Shown: positions 6,723 to 12,678 of the stretch, one piece after another
Layout: every line of letters starts with the position of its first letter
Position numbering within the stretch: the first letter of the stretch is position 1
Assembly: GCA_964536985.1 (NCBI GenBank)
Contig: CAZIBG010000024.1
Coordinates: 1 to 12,863, forward strand
DNA from: CAZIBG01 sp964536985
Lineage (GTDB): Bacteria > Patescibacteriota > Saccharimonadia > Saccharimonadales > AWTP1-31
Length of the DNA: 12,863 nucleotides
Direction: 5' to 3'
Made by a program: the position numbers and the translations under genes
The notes under the pieces: generated by a model
Database searches by the model: none
Seen by the model: only the letters and a program-made list of their open reading frames with translations
What the model was told of the DNA's origin: nothing

Positions 6723-7970
6723 TTATGCGCCTGGTGTTGGAGTTGGTATTGGACCAGGTGCTGCTGGGTCTGCAACATCATTAACTACGGCAGCTGGGCC
6801 GGCGACAGTTTTTGATTCTTCTTGGGCAAGTAATGCGTTTAGATCTGGCGGCGCAACTGAAATATCGTTGATGGGCTCTATCACTTTGGTATGAACAGAT
6901 GTTTTCGGCGTGCCTTCTGGGGCGGCGCCGGACGGCGTGCCACCTACTGCTGCAACAGTATCAGCGAGGACCTGGCTGTTGTCGGTGGGTGCCGCTGCTG
7001 GCTCTGCTGCCGGTGTTGGGGCTGGAGTTGCAGGTGCAACTGGTTCTGCTGGGGTTGCGCTAGGTTCGGGTGTAGGTGTCGGGGTTGGAGTCGGTGCAGG
7101 AGCGGCGGCGGGTTCAGCTACTGGAGACGGTACCAGGGCGGCAGCCACTGGAGCAGGATCTGCCGTAGGTGTTGGCACAGGTGCCGCTGCTGGCTCTGNN
7201 NNNNNNNNNNNNNNNNNNNNNNNNNNNNNNNNNNNNNNNNNNNNNNNNNNNNNNNNNNNNNNNNNNNNNNNNNNNNNNNNNNNNNNNNNNNNNNNNNNTG
7301 TTGGCACAGGTGCCGCTGCTGGCTCTGCTGCCGGTGTTGGGGCTGGAGTTGCAGGTGCAACTGGTTCTGCTGGGGTTGCGCTAGGTTCGGGTGTAGGTGT
7401 CGGGGTTGGAGTCGGTGCAGGAGCGGCGGCGGGTTCTGCCACTGGAGCAGGATCTGCCGTAGGTGTTGGCACAGGTGCCGCTGCTGGCTCTGCTGCCGGT
7501 GTTGGGGCTGGAGTTGCACGTGCAACTGGTTCTGCTGGGGTTGCGCTAGGTTCGGGTGAAGCAGGGGCTACTACGGCTGGCGTTTCGGCTGTAGCAACGC
7601 CGTCACTTGCGAGCACTTCGGCGGCAGCTTTAGCGACATCTTCCAGAGTAACTTGTGACTTTACTAGGTATCTATCTGCACCAAGTTTGCCTGCTCGGTC
7701 TTTGTCTTCGGCCTGACTGAGGGCGGTCATCATAATAACCTTAGTGTTCTTGGTTTCAGGAGTGCTGCGTAAGATATCAAGCATGTCAAAACCACTGATC
7801 TTAGGCATCATGATGTCGCTAATGATCAGGTCTGGCTTTTCTTTTACGACCATGGCCAAGGCTTCTTCGCCGTCCTTTGCTGCAACGATTTCGTAACCCT
7901 CTGCTAAGAGCCGAGCTCCATAAATTTCTCGGAGGTTATTATCGTCTTCGACGAGCATTACTTTTGCCAT
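6723..7970 (-). CDS. CheY-like response regulator with long Pro/Ala repeat linker (internal assembly gap)
   Basis: The N-terminal receiver domain (about residues 1-120) has all active-site residues: D9 and D10, phospho-acceptor D52 (IISDIMMP), T82 and K104 (YLVKSQ). There is no DNA-binding domain. From about residue 128 the protein becomes a Pro/Ala/Thr/Glu low-complexity linker built from a 55-residue repeat. A shorter, more complex tail (about the last 70 residues) follows, with a motif KVIEPINDISVAPPDLNALL. The gene contains a 100-N gap, so the true length is unknown; the frame agrees on both sides. It lies 70 bp after the histidine kinase gene, its likely phospho-donor, and has its own promoter (8006-8014) plus an SD-like AGGGAT. 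Output is probably protein-protein interaction or scaffolding rather than transcription. The receiver domain is certain; the rest is inference. Confidence 0.93.
   Translation of the reverse strand: MAKVMLVEDDNNLREIYGARLLAEGYEIVAAKDGEEALAMVVKEKPDLIISDIMMPKISGFDMLDILRSTPETKNTKVIMMTALSQAEDKDRAGKLGADRYLVKSQVTLEDVAKAAAEVLASDGVATAETPAVVAPASPEPSATPAEPVARATPAPTPAAEPAAAPVPTPTADPAPVAEPAAAPAPTPTPTPTPEPSATPAEPVAPATPAPTPAAEPAAAPVPTXXXXXXXXXXXXXXXXXXXXXXXXXXXXXXXXXXEPAAAPVPTPTADPAPVAAALVPSPVAEPAAAPAPTPTPTPTPEPSATPAEPVAPATPAPTPAAEPAAAPTDNSQVLADTVAAVGGTPSGAAPEGTPKTSVHTKVIEPINDISVAPPDLNALLAQEESKTVAGPAAVVNDVADPAAPGPIPTPTPGA
6991..7558. repeat. 165-bp tandem repeat encoding a 55-residue Pro/Ala unit
   Basis: The same sequence recurs at 6991, 7183, 7312 and 7477. 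The 7312-to-7477 period is exactly 165 bp. The 6991-to-7183 interval is 192 bp because one unit has a 27-bp insertion (AALVPSPVA in the protein). All intervals across the coding frame are multiples of three. Copies are nearly identical at DNA level, so the array is recent or homogenised. At least two full units and two partial ones are visible, and the 100-N gap hides an unknown number. Confidence 0.9.
7199..7298. other. Assembly gap of exactly 100 N inside the repeat
   Basis: The gap has the conventional length used for gaps of unknown size. The 29 bp before it (7170-7198) are identical to the 29 bp after it (7299-7327), as expected when an assembler breaks at a tandem repeat. The real sequence could be a simple 29-bp overlap or any number of extra 165-bp units. 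Confidence 0.98.
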
Positions 7971-8005
7971 ATTGCTACTGATCCCTATATGCTTATGTTT
8001 TGCTT

Positions 8006-8014
8006 ATTGTATCA
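8006..8014 (-). promoter_or_regulatory. Extended -10 promoter for the response-regulator gene
   Basis: Minus-strand TGATACAAT fits TGnTACAAT. It lies 35 bp before the ATG at 7970, leaving a leader of about 29 nt that contains an SD-like AGGGAT. A clear -35 is not visible, which is tolerable for an extended -10. It would let the regulator be made independently of the kinase. Confidence 0.45.
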
Positions 8015-8040
8015 TCCCTGACAGGCGATGGTCTAGCAAC

Positions 8041-9441
8041 CTAATCTTCTTCAGACTTGTCACTCTTTACTGTCATGCCAGGTACGATTTGAGTTGCAAG
8101 GGGCCCACCAAGTTCAGAAACTTTTTGCCGGCTCAAGCGAGGGAGATTGATATAAAAAGTACTGCCCTTTGCCGGCTGACTTTCTACCCAGATTCGGCCG
8201 TTATACATCTCAACAATCTTACGACAAATGTACAGCCCAAGGCCGGTTCCACCGATTGCCCGAGTATCGCTATTATCTACACGGTAGAACTTCTCAAATA
8301 AATGAGGGATGTCGTCTGCAGCGATTCCATTCCCAGTATCTTTGATATACACCTGTACGACATTGCCATCTCCGGTTAGGCCGAGAGAGATTTTACCGTG
8401 CTCGGTATACTTGACGGCGTTATCGAAGATATTAGTTATGACCTCTCGTATTCGCTCTGGATCGGCGTAGACATGATACAAGGGCTGAACTACGCGTATG
8501 CTGCCTGACTCACCACTACTGTCGATGCTAGCACCGCTTACGCCTACAACGAACTCGACGGCTAGATTCTTCTTTTCGGCTACAAACCTGAGGTCTTCAC
8601 TTACCTTACCCAAGAAACTGCCCATTTCGATAACCTGAGGGTGGCTTGTGAGCCGGCCGTCTTCGGCTTTGGAACTTGTGAGTAGGTCTTGAAATAGGCT
8701 ACCTAGATGCTGGGCAGACTCATGCGCCTTACCAAGGTAGTTACGAGCCTTAGAATCAACCTTGCTAACTTTATCGTTCATGGCTAGGGCCAAGTACCCT
8801 TCGATAGCGGCTACTGGGGTGCGCATTTCGTGGCTGGCTGTGCTGATGAATTCGGATCGTTGGCGTTCGGCCATCTTCTCTTCGCTGACGTCTCGCATAA
8901 TTCCTACTACGCCGACAAATTCACCTTCTTTGTTTGTTAGTGGCGAAATACTTATACTGAGTGAAATCTGTTTGTTTGATCCTTCGATCACGATACTGGC
9001 ATTATTGTCGCGGTACGGCTTTTGCTCCTTGAGCGCTTTTGTAAAAGGATTGCTGGCTTCTGGGTATGGGCTGCCTTTTTCGTCGCATAGCTTAAAGATG
9101 GAACGGTAGTCGATATTGATTGCGTCTTTGGATTTCCAGCCAGTTAGATAGGTTGCCGCAGTATTGAAGAGTGTAATAGCTCCCTGCGTATTAATAACCA
9201 CCACACCATCCGATACTGCCTCTAGAATTCCTTCGGAACGTGAGTCGCCTAGCGCCGATGGCCTGTCACCATCTTGTTTTACGACGGGCATAGTCGGCTT
9301 ATTACCAATCTTCCATAGCTGGAGACAGATAAAGAACAAGAAGACAACGATGACGCCTAGCCAGATCACGTAGTCGTCTCCAGTTTTTGACCAAATAAAA
9401 CCAACCCCATCCGAGTAAAGGTATACAACAGCAAGTCCCAC
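8041..9441 (-). CDS. PAS-containing sensor histidine kinase, 466 aa
   Basis: This is a membrane-anchored two-component kinase. There is one clear membrane segment at about residues 24-43 (DYVIWLGVIVVFLFFICLQL) after a very short N-terminus, so there is no extracytoplasmic sensor domain. A PAS domain spans about 65-185 (ILEAVSDGVVVINTQGAITLFN...), followed by HisKA with phospho-acceptor H204 in STASHEMRTP. HATPase has the N box N337/N341, G1 DTGNG (368-372), the F box FEKFYR, and G2 GGTGLGLYI (397-405). A disordered acidic tail follows. The start is a GTG at 9441; the frame stays open upstream to a stop near 9508 but contains no better start, and no SD is visible. The partner is most likely the CheY-like regulator 70 bp downstream. 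Sensing is probably through the cytosolic PAS domain. Confidence 0.95.
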   Translation of the reverse strand: MGLAVVYLYSDGVGFIWSKTGDDYVIWLGVIVVFLFFICLQLWKIGNKPTMPVVKQDGDRPSALGDSRSEGILEAVSDGVVVINTQGAITLFNTAATYLTGWKSKDAINIDYRSIFKLCDEKGSPYPEASNPFTKALKEQKPYRDNNASIVIEGSNKQISLSISISPLTNKEGEFVGVVGIMRDVSEEKMAERQRSEFISTASHEMRTPVAAIEGYLALAMNDKVSKVDSKARNYLGKAHESAQHLGSLFQDLLTSSKAEDGRLTSHPQVIEMGSFLGKVSEDLRFVAEKKNLAVEFVVGVSGASIDSSGESGSIRVVQPLYHVYADPERIREVITNIFDNAVKYTEHGKISLGLTGDGNVVQVYIKDTGNGIAADDIPHLFEKFYRVDNSDTRAIGGTGLGLYICRKIVEMYNGRIWVESQPAKGSTFYINLPRLSRQKVSELGGPLATQIVPGMTVKSDKSEED

Positions 9442-9492
9442 CCTAGTGCTTCGGGAGTTGCCGATACAGGTTGAATGTGTATCAGGCTTGGC

Positions 9493-9501
9493 ATAATACC
9501 A
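9493..9501 (-). promoter_or_regulatory. Extended -10 candidate for the histidine kinase gene
   Basis: Minus-strand TGGTATTAT lies about 51 bp before the GTG start of the kinase, giving a leader of roughly 45 nt. The -35 region is poor. It has the same TGnTAnnAT form as elements upstream of the response regulator and der. Confidence 0.35.
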
Positions 9502-9537
9502 TAAGAATTATGTCACAGTTTAACAGTTGCGCCTATC

Positions 9538-9566
9538 TAGACTCATCCCTGTTAATATGGTAATAT
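9538..9566 (+). promoter_or_regulatory. Candidate tRNA-Glu promoter
   Basis: TAGACT (9538-9543), a 17-bp spacer, then TAATAT (9561-9566) preceded by TGG. Transcription would begin near 9573, about 100 nt before the tRNA 5' end. The leader would contain the hairpin at 9595-9613. No closer promoter to the tRNA was convincing. Confidence 0.4.
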
Positions 9567-9575
9567 TTGCTGGCA

Positions 9576-11426
9576 CTAAGAGCTGGCTGGCCCCCGTATT
9601 GCTCCGCAATACGTAACCGTCTGCTCGAAAGGTATTTCTATATGTACACATAAGAAATCACCTTTCTGCGCGACGGCCCCGTCGTCTAGTGGTCCAGGAT
9701 ATCTGGTTCTCATCCAGAAGATCGCGGGTTCGAATCCCGCCGGGGTCACCATAAGCGATTTTTCAAGTCCAGCTAGCTGGAAAACCGGATGCACCCCTGT
9801 AAAAAGGGGTGTTTTTTGAGTTCCAGGTTTTAGGTCGTTGTAAGTCGGGAATTTCTTGAGAGACGCGGCAAAAAACTGTGCTCTTTTGACCGGGTCAATC
9901 TGTTTGAGTAACAGTTCTTCAGGGTGTTCCATCAGCATCCTGACCCTTGTCAAGACCTGCTTCATATTAGGCTTGGCTTTGGTTGCTTGCTTTATCCTCT
10001 CTGCCTCAAGAGACTCAATTTGTTGTTCTATCTTCATAATATCCTCCTCTAGATACTTAATAGCTGCTTTAGAGCTAATCATCTTAATCTTGCTAACTGT
10101 TATCGTAGCTTCAGTTCGAAGCTGTTTAATACGTTCCTCGATGCCTACAATGGCCTTTTGCTCGTGATCTTGGCGTTTACTCCATTCAGCTTCGATCACA
10201 CTTATTACGTTATCTACGGTCTCCTGAGAGAAAACAAGGTTACTAATAAAGCTCTCAACAGTTGCATCAAACTGTTCTTTAGGTATGCGGAAATAGTGGC
10301 CGTAGTTACTGCAATGGTAGGCTGGGTAGTGCTTGCCCATTTTGCCGCGAGAAGAACTACCAAGTAGCGGACGTTCACAATCGGGGCACAGGACGAACTT
10401 GCGGTATGGGAATTCAGGGTTTCTATGACCTTTATTAACGAAGCGTTCCGGTGGGCGTTTCTTATGGATGGTAATCTTGCCATCGATATTTTCCGTTATG
10501 GAATGCTTGCCCTTGTTTGCCAGATTATATAGCTCAACTGATACCAAACCTTCAAAGACGCACCTTATGGGCTTGCCGTCTGTCCATTTCTCGCTATTGA
10601 TGCCGGTGTAGATAGGGTTACGTATCAGTTTTTGCATAGCCTTCACCGTTAACGGTTTTCCTCCACGCTGTGAGACCACTTTAGTACGGTCTTTCTTATC
10701 ACGAACATAATGGATTCTGGTCTTGAAGCCAAGTTGGTTAATGGCTTCAACAATTTCTTCGTCGTGTAGCGTGCCACGGGCTCGTAGTTCGTACATCTTA
10801 CGCATAAGGTCAGCTTCAGTTGGGTGGGGTCTCAGTACGCAACGTTTACCGTTTCGAGTTTCAATCTTCTCGCTCACAAAGCCATATGGTGGTTGGCGCA
10901 TCCAAAAGCCCATTTGGGTATAACGGATCTCGGCACCGATCATGCGGCTCATGATGTCGCGCAGTTCGTCCTTAGATCGTTCAGCCTCCATAATCTCTGA
11001 TTTCTTACTCGGTGAGTAGACGCTCCACTTATACTCAAAACCTAAGTGATCAAGGGTATTTACTTTCTCAGAGCTAATAATGCCATAAATATCTACTAAC
11101 TTCACATTGTGTGCTTCTAACTGGCTTTTAAGGAGGTCATATGGTAGTGAGCCACCACGAGTAAAGCGATCGATGGACTTAATGATGAAAAGATCGATCT
11201 TGTTCTTAGGATCTATGCAGTAGTCGATAGCTTCCTGCATGGGTTGCTGATCTTTGCTAGCAGATTCTAGGAACACGAAGAACTTTTTAATCGTAGCACC
11301 TTTGTTCTGGGCGAAGCGTTCAGCTTGCTCCTTTTGAGCTTCAGGCGAATCACCGTCTGTACCTTGCTTAGTCGTAGATACTCGGATCGCCACAACGGCG
11401 TTCTTGTCATCCTGTTGGGGCTGCAT
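9576..11426 (-). CDS. Large serine recombinase (integrase) reading through antisense tRNA-Glu, 616 aa
   Basis: This is a site-specific serine recombinase expected to integrate and excise the element. The N-terminal resolvase domain has AIRVSTTKQ with nucleophile Ser17 and the IDRFTRGG motif. The Recombinase domain follows, with YGFVSE, KMYELRARG, LIRNPIYTGI. Then come a zinc-ribbon-like part (CPDC at 347/350, C372, possibly a nearby His) and a coiled coil (about 410-485). FPTYNDLKPGT marks the end of the core. The remaining residues from about 559 are the antisense of tRNA-Glu (VTPAGFEPAIFWMRTRY...) plus chromosomal flank to a TAG at 9576-9578. ATG 11426 is chosen over an upstream TTG at 11468 because AAAGGT precedes it with good spacing. 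It overlaps the 50-residue ORF upstream by 20 nt. Recombinase identity is near certain; the C-terminal tail as functional protein is doubtful. Confidence 0.95.
   Translation of the reverse strand: MQPQQDDKNAVVAIRVSTTKQGTDGDSPEAQKEQAERFAQNKGATIKKFFVFLESASKDQQPMQEAIDYCIDPKNKIDLFIIKSIDRFTRGGSLPYDLLKSQLEAHNVKLVDIYGIISSEKVNTLDHLGFEYKWSVYSPSKKSEIMEAERSKDELRDIMSRMIGAEIRYTQMGFWMRQPPYGFVSEKIETRNGKRCVLRPHPTEADLMRKMYELRARGTLHDEEIVEAINQLGFKTRIHYVRDKKDRTKVVSQRGGKPLTVKAMQKLIRNPIYTGINSEKWTDGKPIRCVFEGLVSVELYNLANKGKHSITENIDGKITIHKKRPPERFVNKGHRNPEFPYRKFVLCPDCERPLLGSSSRGKMGKHYPAYHCSNYGHYFRIPKEQFDATVESFISNLVFSQETVDNVISVIEAEWSKRQDHEQKAIVGIEERIKQLRTEATITVSKIKMISSKAAIKYLEEDIMKIEQQIESLEAERIKQATKAKPNMKQVLTRVRMLMEHPEELLLKQIDPVKRAQFFAASLKKFPTYNDLKPGTQKTPLFTGVHPVFQLAGLEKSLMVTPAGFEPAIFWMRTRYPGPLDDGAVAQKGDFLCVHIEIPFEQTVTYCGAIRGPASS
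9595..9613. other. 8-bp perfect hairpin upstream of tRNA-Glu
   Basis: CGTATTGC (9595-9602) pairs with GCAATACG (9606-9613) around TCC. No T tract follows on either strand, so it is not an intrinsic terminator. It would lie in the tRNA leader transcript and might guide 5' processing, but that is speculation. Confidence 0.4.
9675..9751 (+). tRNA. tRNA-Glu (anticodon CUC), CCA encoded
   Basis: The cloverleaf is complete. The acceptor GGCCCCG (9675-9681) pairs with CGGGGTC (9741-9747), with one G-U. The anticodon arm is TCTGG-TTCTCAT-CCAGA, giving anticodon CTC and reading GAG. The T arm is GCGGG-TTCGAAT-CCCGC. The discriminator is A9748 and CCA is encoded at 9749-9751. Its 3' end faces the recombinase and marks the junction with the mobile element. 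The gene is intact after integration. An intrinsic terminator follows 40 bp downstream. Confidence 0.97.
9721..9751. other. Putative attachment site (element/chromosome junction) in the 3' half of tRNA-Glu
   Basis: The recombinase gene abuts and reads into the tRNA 3' end, the usual geometry of an element integrated at a tRNA. The crossover is inferred to lie in the T-arm/acceptor half, since the tRNA stays intact. The matching copy at the other end of the element is not in the window, so the exact core cannot be set. Confidence 0.5.
9769..9780. repeat. 12-bp perfect palindrome beside the tRNA 3' end
   Basis: CCAGCTAGCTGG is fully self-complementary and lies 17 bp beyond the tRNA CCA, inside the recombinase reading frame. 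It could be part of a recombinase arm-binding site, or may just reflect the coding sequence. Confidence 0.4.
9792..9817 (+). terminator. Intrinsic terminator of tRNA-Glu, inside the recombinase coding region
   Basis: CACCCCT (9792-9798) pairs with AGGGGTG (9805-9811) around GTAAAA, followed by six T. This is a strong rho-independent terminator for rightward transcription from tRNA-Glu. It lies on the antisense strand of the recombinase codons for KTPLFTGV, so the element appears to supply the tRNA with its terminator. Confidence 0.85.
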
Positions 11427-11559
11427 GGCTGCTACCTTTAAAGACTTGCTCGTCGTCAATGATCTCAATAATGATATTAGCGATTAACTTAATGCGCTCC
11501 TGGGTAGACAGAGCAAGCTCTTCAGGTAGTTTTCGTTTGCTAGATTTTACATTTCCCAT
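11407..11559 (-). CDS. Small protein, 50 aa, overlapping the recombinase start
   Basis: I do not recognise this protein. The ORF starts at ATG 11559 after a good SD (GAGAGGG, about 7 nt spacing) and ends with TGA at 11407-11409. It reads MGNVKSSKRKLPEELALST... and is basic at the N-terminus, then has a probable amphipathic helix (ERIKLIANIIIEIIDDEQVF). It overlaps the recombinase start by 20 nt in the +1 frame, and the recombinase SD lies within its last codons, a layout that favours translational coupling. It is the first gene after the recombinase promoter. It could be a regulator, a directionality factor or a partner of the recombinase; none of these can be shown from the sequence. Confidence 0.65.
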   Translation of the reverse strand: MGNVKSSKRKLPEELALSTQERIKLIANIIIEIIDDEQVFKGSSHAAPTG

Positions 11560-11580
11560 TGCTTGACCCTCTCAAGAATG

Positions 11581-11628
11581 ACTATTCCTAATAAGAATAG
11601 TATACTACCTAAATAGGAATAGTTACAA
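11581..11628 (-). promoter_or_regulatory. Recombinase-operon promoter embedded in inverted repeats (operator)
   Basis: On the minus strand the -35 TTGTAA (forward 11623-11628), an 18-bp spacer and the -10 TATACT (forward 11599-11604) form a promoter about 40 bp before the 50-residue ORF. A perfect 10-bp inverted repeat, ACTATTCCTA (11581-11590) and TAGGAATAGT (11614-11623), brackets the -10. A further GAATAGT (11595-11601) and the palindrome TAGTATACTA (11598-11607) lie between. This looks like a repressor operator. Confidence 0.6.
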
Positions 11629-11657
11629 GTGATTTAAGCCGAAAATTCACATATTCC

Positions 11658-11666
11658 TGTGGATAA
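11658..11666 (-). promoter_or_regulatory. Perfect DnaA box consensus
   Basis: TGTGGATAA is the exact reverse complement of TTATCCACA. It is a single copy in the intergenic space between the recombinase module and the Replication-relaxation gene. One box is not an origin by itself, but the position fits a plasmid-type control or replication region. Confidence 0.4.
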
Positions 11667-11671
11667 CTACG

Positions 11672-11689
11672 CACTATCAGCGTATAGTG
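11672..11689. repeat. Inverted repeat in the divergent intergenic region
   Basis: CACTAT (11672-11677) and ATAGTG (11684-11689) form a perfect 6-bp inverted repeat with a 6-bp centre, next to the DnaA box. The ACTAT half-site resembles the ACTATTC repeats at 11581-11623. The rest of 11690-11804 is AT-rich and holds no gene; no convincing promoter or SD for the rightward gene was found. Confidence 0.4.
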
Positions 11690-11804
11690 TCTATCTAAGA
11701 AGAGCTAACCTGTTATAAACCCCTCTGTATTCTCCTTACTTTTATATATTCTATAGAGCGAATGGACTATCAATCACAAAGCATAACAATCACCGCACAA
11801 CATC

Positions 11805-12644
11805 ATGACTAACACTACATCTCCACATACAATTTCTAAGCAACCTAAATACCGACGACCACTCAATGACAAACAAATACTACTACTCAAGCTATTCTAC
11901 AAATTTAGATTCATAACAGTAGGATTACTACAATCAGCACAAGGTCATAAGTATCAAGCTACGCATAATGATAGATTAAGAGTACTGTATGATCAGAAGT
12001 ATATCGGACGACACTACAACGATACTTATCGCATAGACCGCCGGTACGCTGAGTACTTCATCCTTCCCGACGGTATCAATGCCTTAAAATCCTTAAATAT
12101 CTTTAAGCCAACAGTGCTTAACAACCTGTACAAGGATAAAACGGCTAAACCTCAGTTTATCGCTCATTCTCTGGGCATCTTCGAGCTCTACAACACCGTA
12201 CGTCGGCTTTATCCGGATACTTTTAGCTTCTACACCAAAATAGAGCTCAGTGGACGCGAGGATATGCCTGATCTGCTCCCTGATGCCAATCTAAGACCCA
12301 TAGACCCTAAAAGTGTTAAGGAGTTCTACTTAGACTCAGTTGATGACCTTGCTCAGCTCCTGCTCGTTAAACGCAAGATAGCCAGCTATATAAAGCATTG
12401 TGACTCAGATGAATGGCAAGATACCGGTAAATCATACCCGGAGGTACTCCTAGTTACAGGGCTGGCCAGTACTAAAAAAACGCTCCATAAATACATCGAG
12501 AAGAAGCTAAGCTACTCAGGGGTTGATATAAAGTTCTATACGAGTTCAAAGAAAGCCTTGGTCGAATCACAATATGCTGGCGAGAAGATATGGCATAAGG
12601 TTGGCGAAGATGAACCAACTGTACTTGGCATTTTTATAAAATGA
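11805..12644 (+). CDS. Replication-relaxation family (winged-helix) protein, 279 aa
   Basis: It resembles the Replication-relaxation family found on plasmids and integrative elements. A winged helix-turn-helix spans about residues 20-95 (NDKQILLLKLFYKFRFITVGLLQ...RLRVLYDQKYIGRH...YFILPDGINALKSL). A central PQFIAHSLGIFELYNTVRRL segment follows. The C-terminal half is alpha/beta and nuclease-like in outline, with MPDLLPDANLRP, FYLDSVDD, an RKIASYIKH-type helix and a YPEVLLVTGLAS strand. I cannot confirm catalytic residues. These proteins are usually linked to plasmid replication or transfer control; the exact activity is not settled. It is divergent from the recombinase operon across 245 bp. 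No SD precedes the ATG, and an intrinsic terminator follows 8 bp after the stop. It is AT-rich relative to the chromosomal genes, consistent with an acquired element. Confidence 0.75.
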   Translation: MTNTTSPHTISKQPKYRRPLNDKQILLLKLFYKFRFITVGLLQSAQGHKYQATHNDRLRVLYDQKYIGRHYNDTYRIDRRYAEYFILPDGINALKSLNIFKPTVLNNLYKDKTAKPQFIAHSLGIFELYNTVRRLYPDTFSFYTKIELSGREDMPDLLPDANLRPIDPKSVKEFYLDSVDDLAQLLLVKRKIASYIKHCDSDEWQDTGKSYPEVLLVTGLASTKKTLHKYIEKKLSYSGVDIKFYTSSKKALVESQYAGEKIWHKVGEDEPTVLGIFIK

Positions 12645-12651
12645 CAAGTCG

Positions 12652-12676
12652 CCTTGTCGCTTGCGACGAGGTTTTA
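12652..12676 (+). terminator. Intrinsic terminator after the Replication-relaxation gene
   Basis: CCTTGTCG (12652-12659) pairs with CGACGAGG (12664-12671), with one G-U, around a CTTG tetraloop, followed by TTTTAT. It sits 8 bp after the stop codon. It ends the transcript of the gene before the next open frame. Confidence 0.7.
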
Positions 12677-12678
12677 TC

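Noticed and set aside
6991..7558. CRISPR array
   Set aside because: The repeats are directly tandem without unique spacers and keep a coding frame.
6891..7716. Long rightward open frames (Cys/Trp-rich and Gly/Ala/Val-rich) opposite the response regulator
   Set aside because: They are antisense shadows of the 165-bp repeat; the minus-strand frame has a clear receiver domain, start and promoter.
9581..9780. Near-direct repeat AGCTGGCTGG (9581-9590) and AGCTAGCTGG (9771-9780) flanking tRNA-Glu
   Set aside because: Only ten bases with a mismatch, and not placed like an att pair; probably chance.
11407..11559. Programmed frameshift joining the 50-residue ORF to the recombinase
   Set aside because: The recombinase has its own ATG with a good SD-like AAAGGT and a complete resolvase domain, so simple translational coupling explains the overlap.
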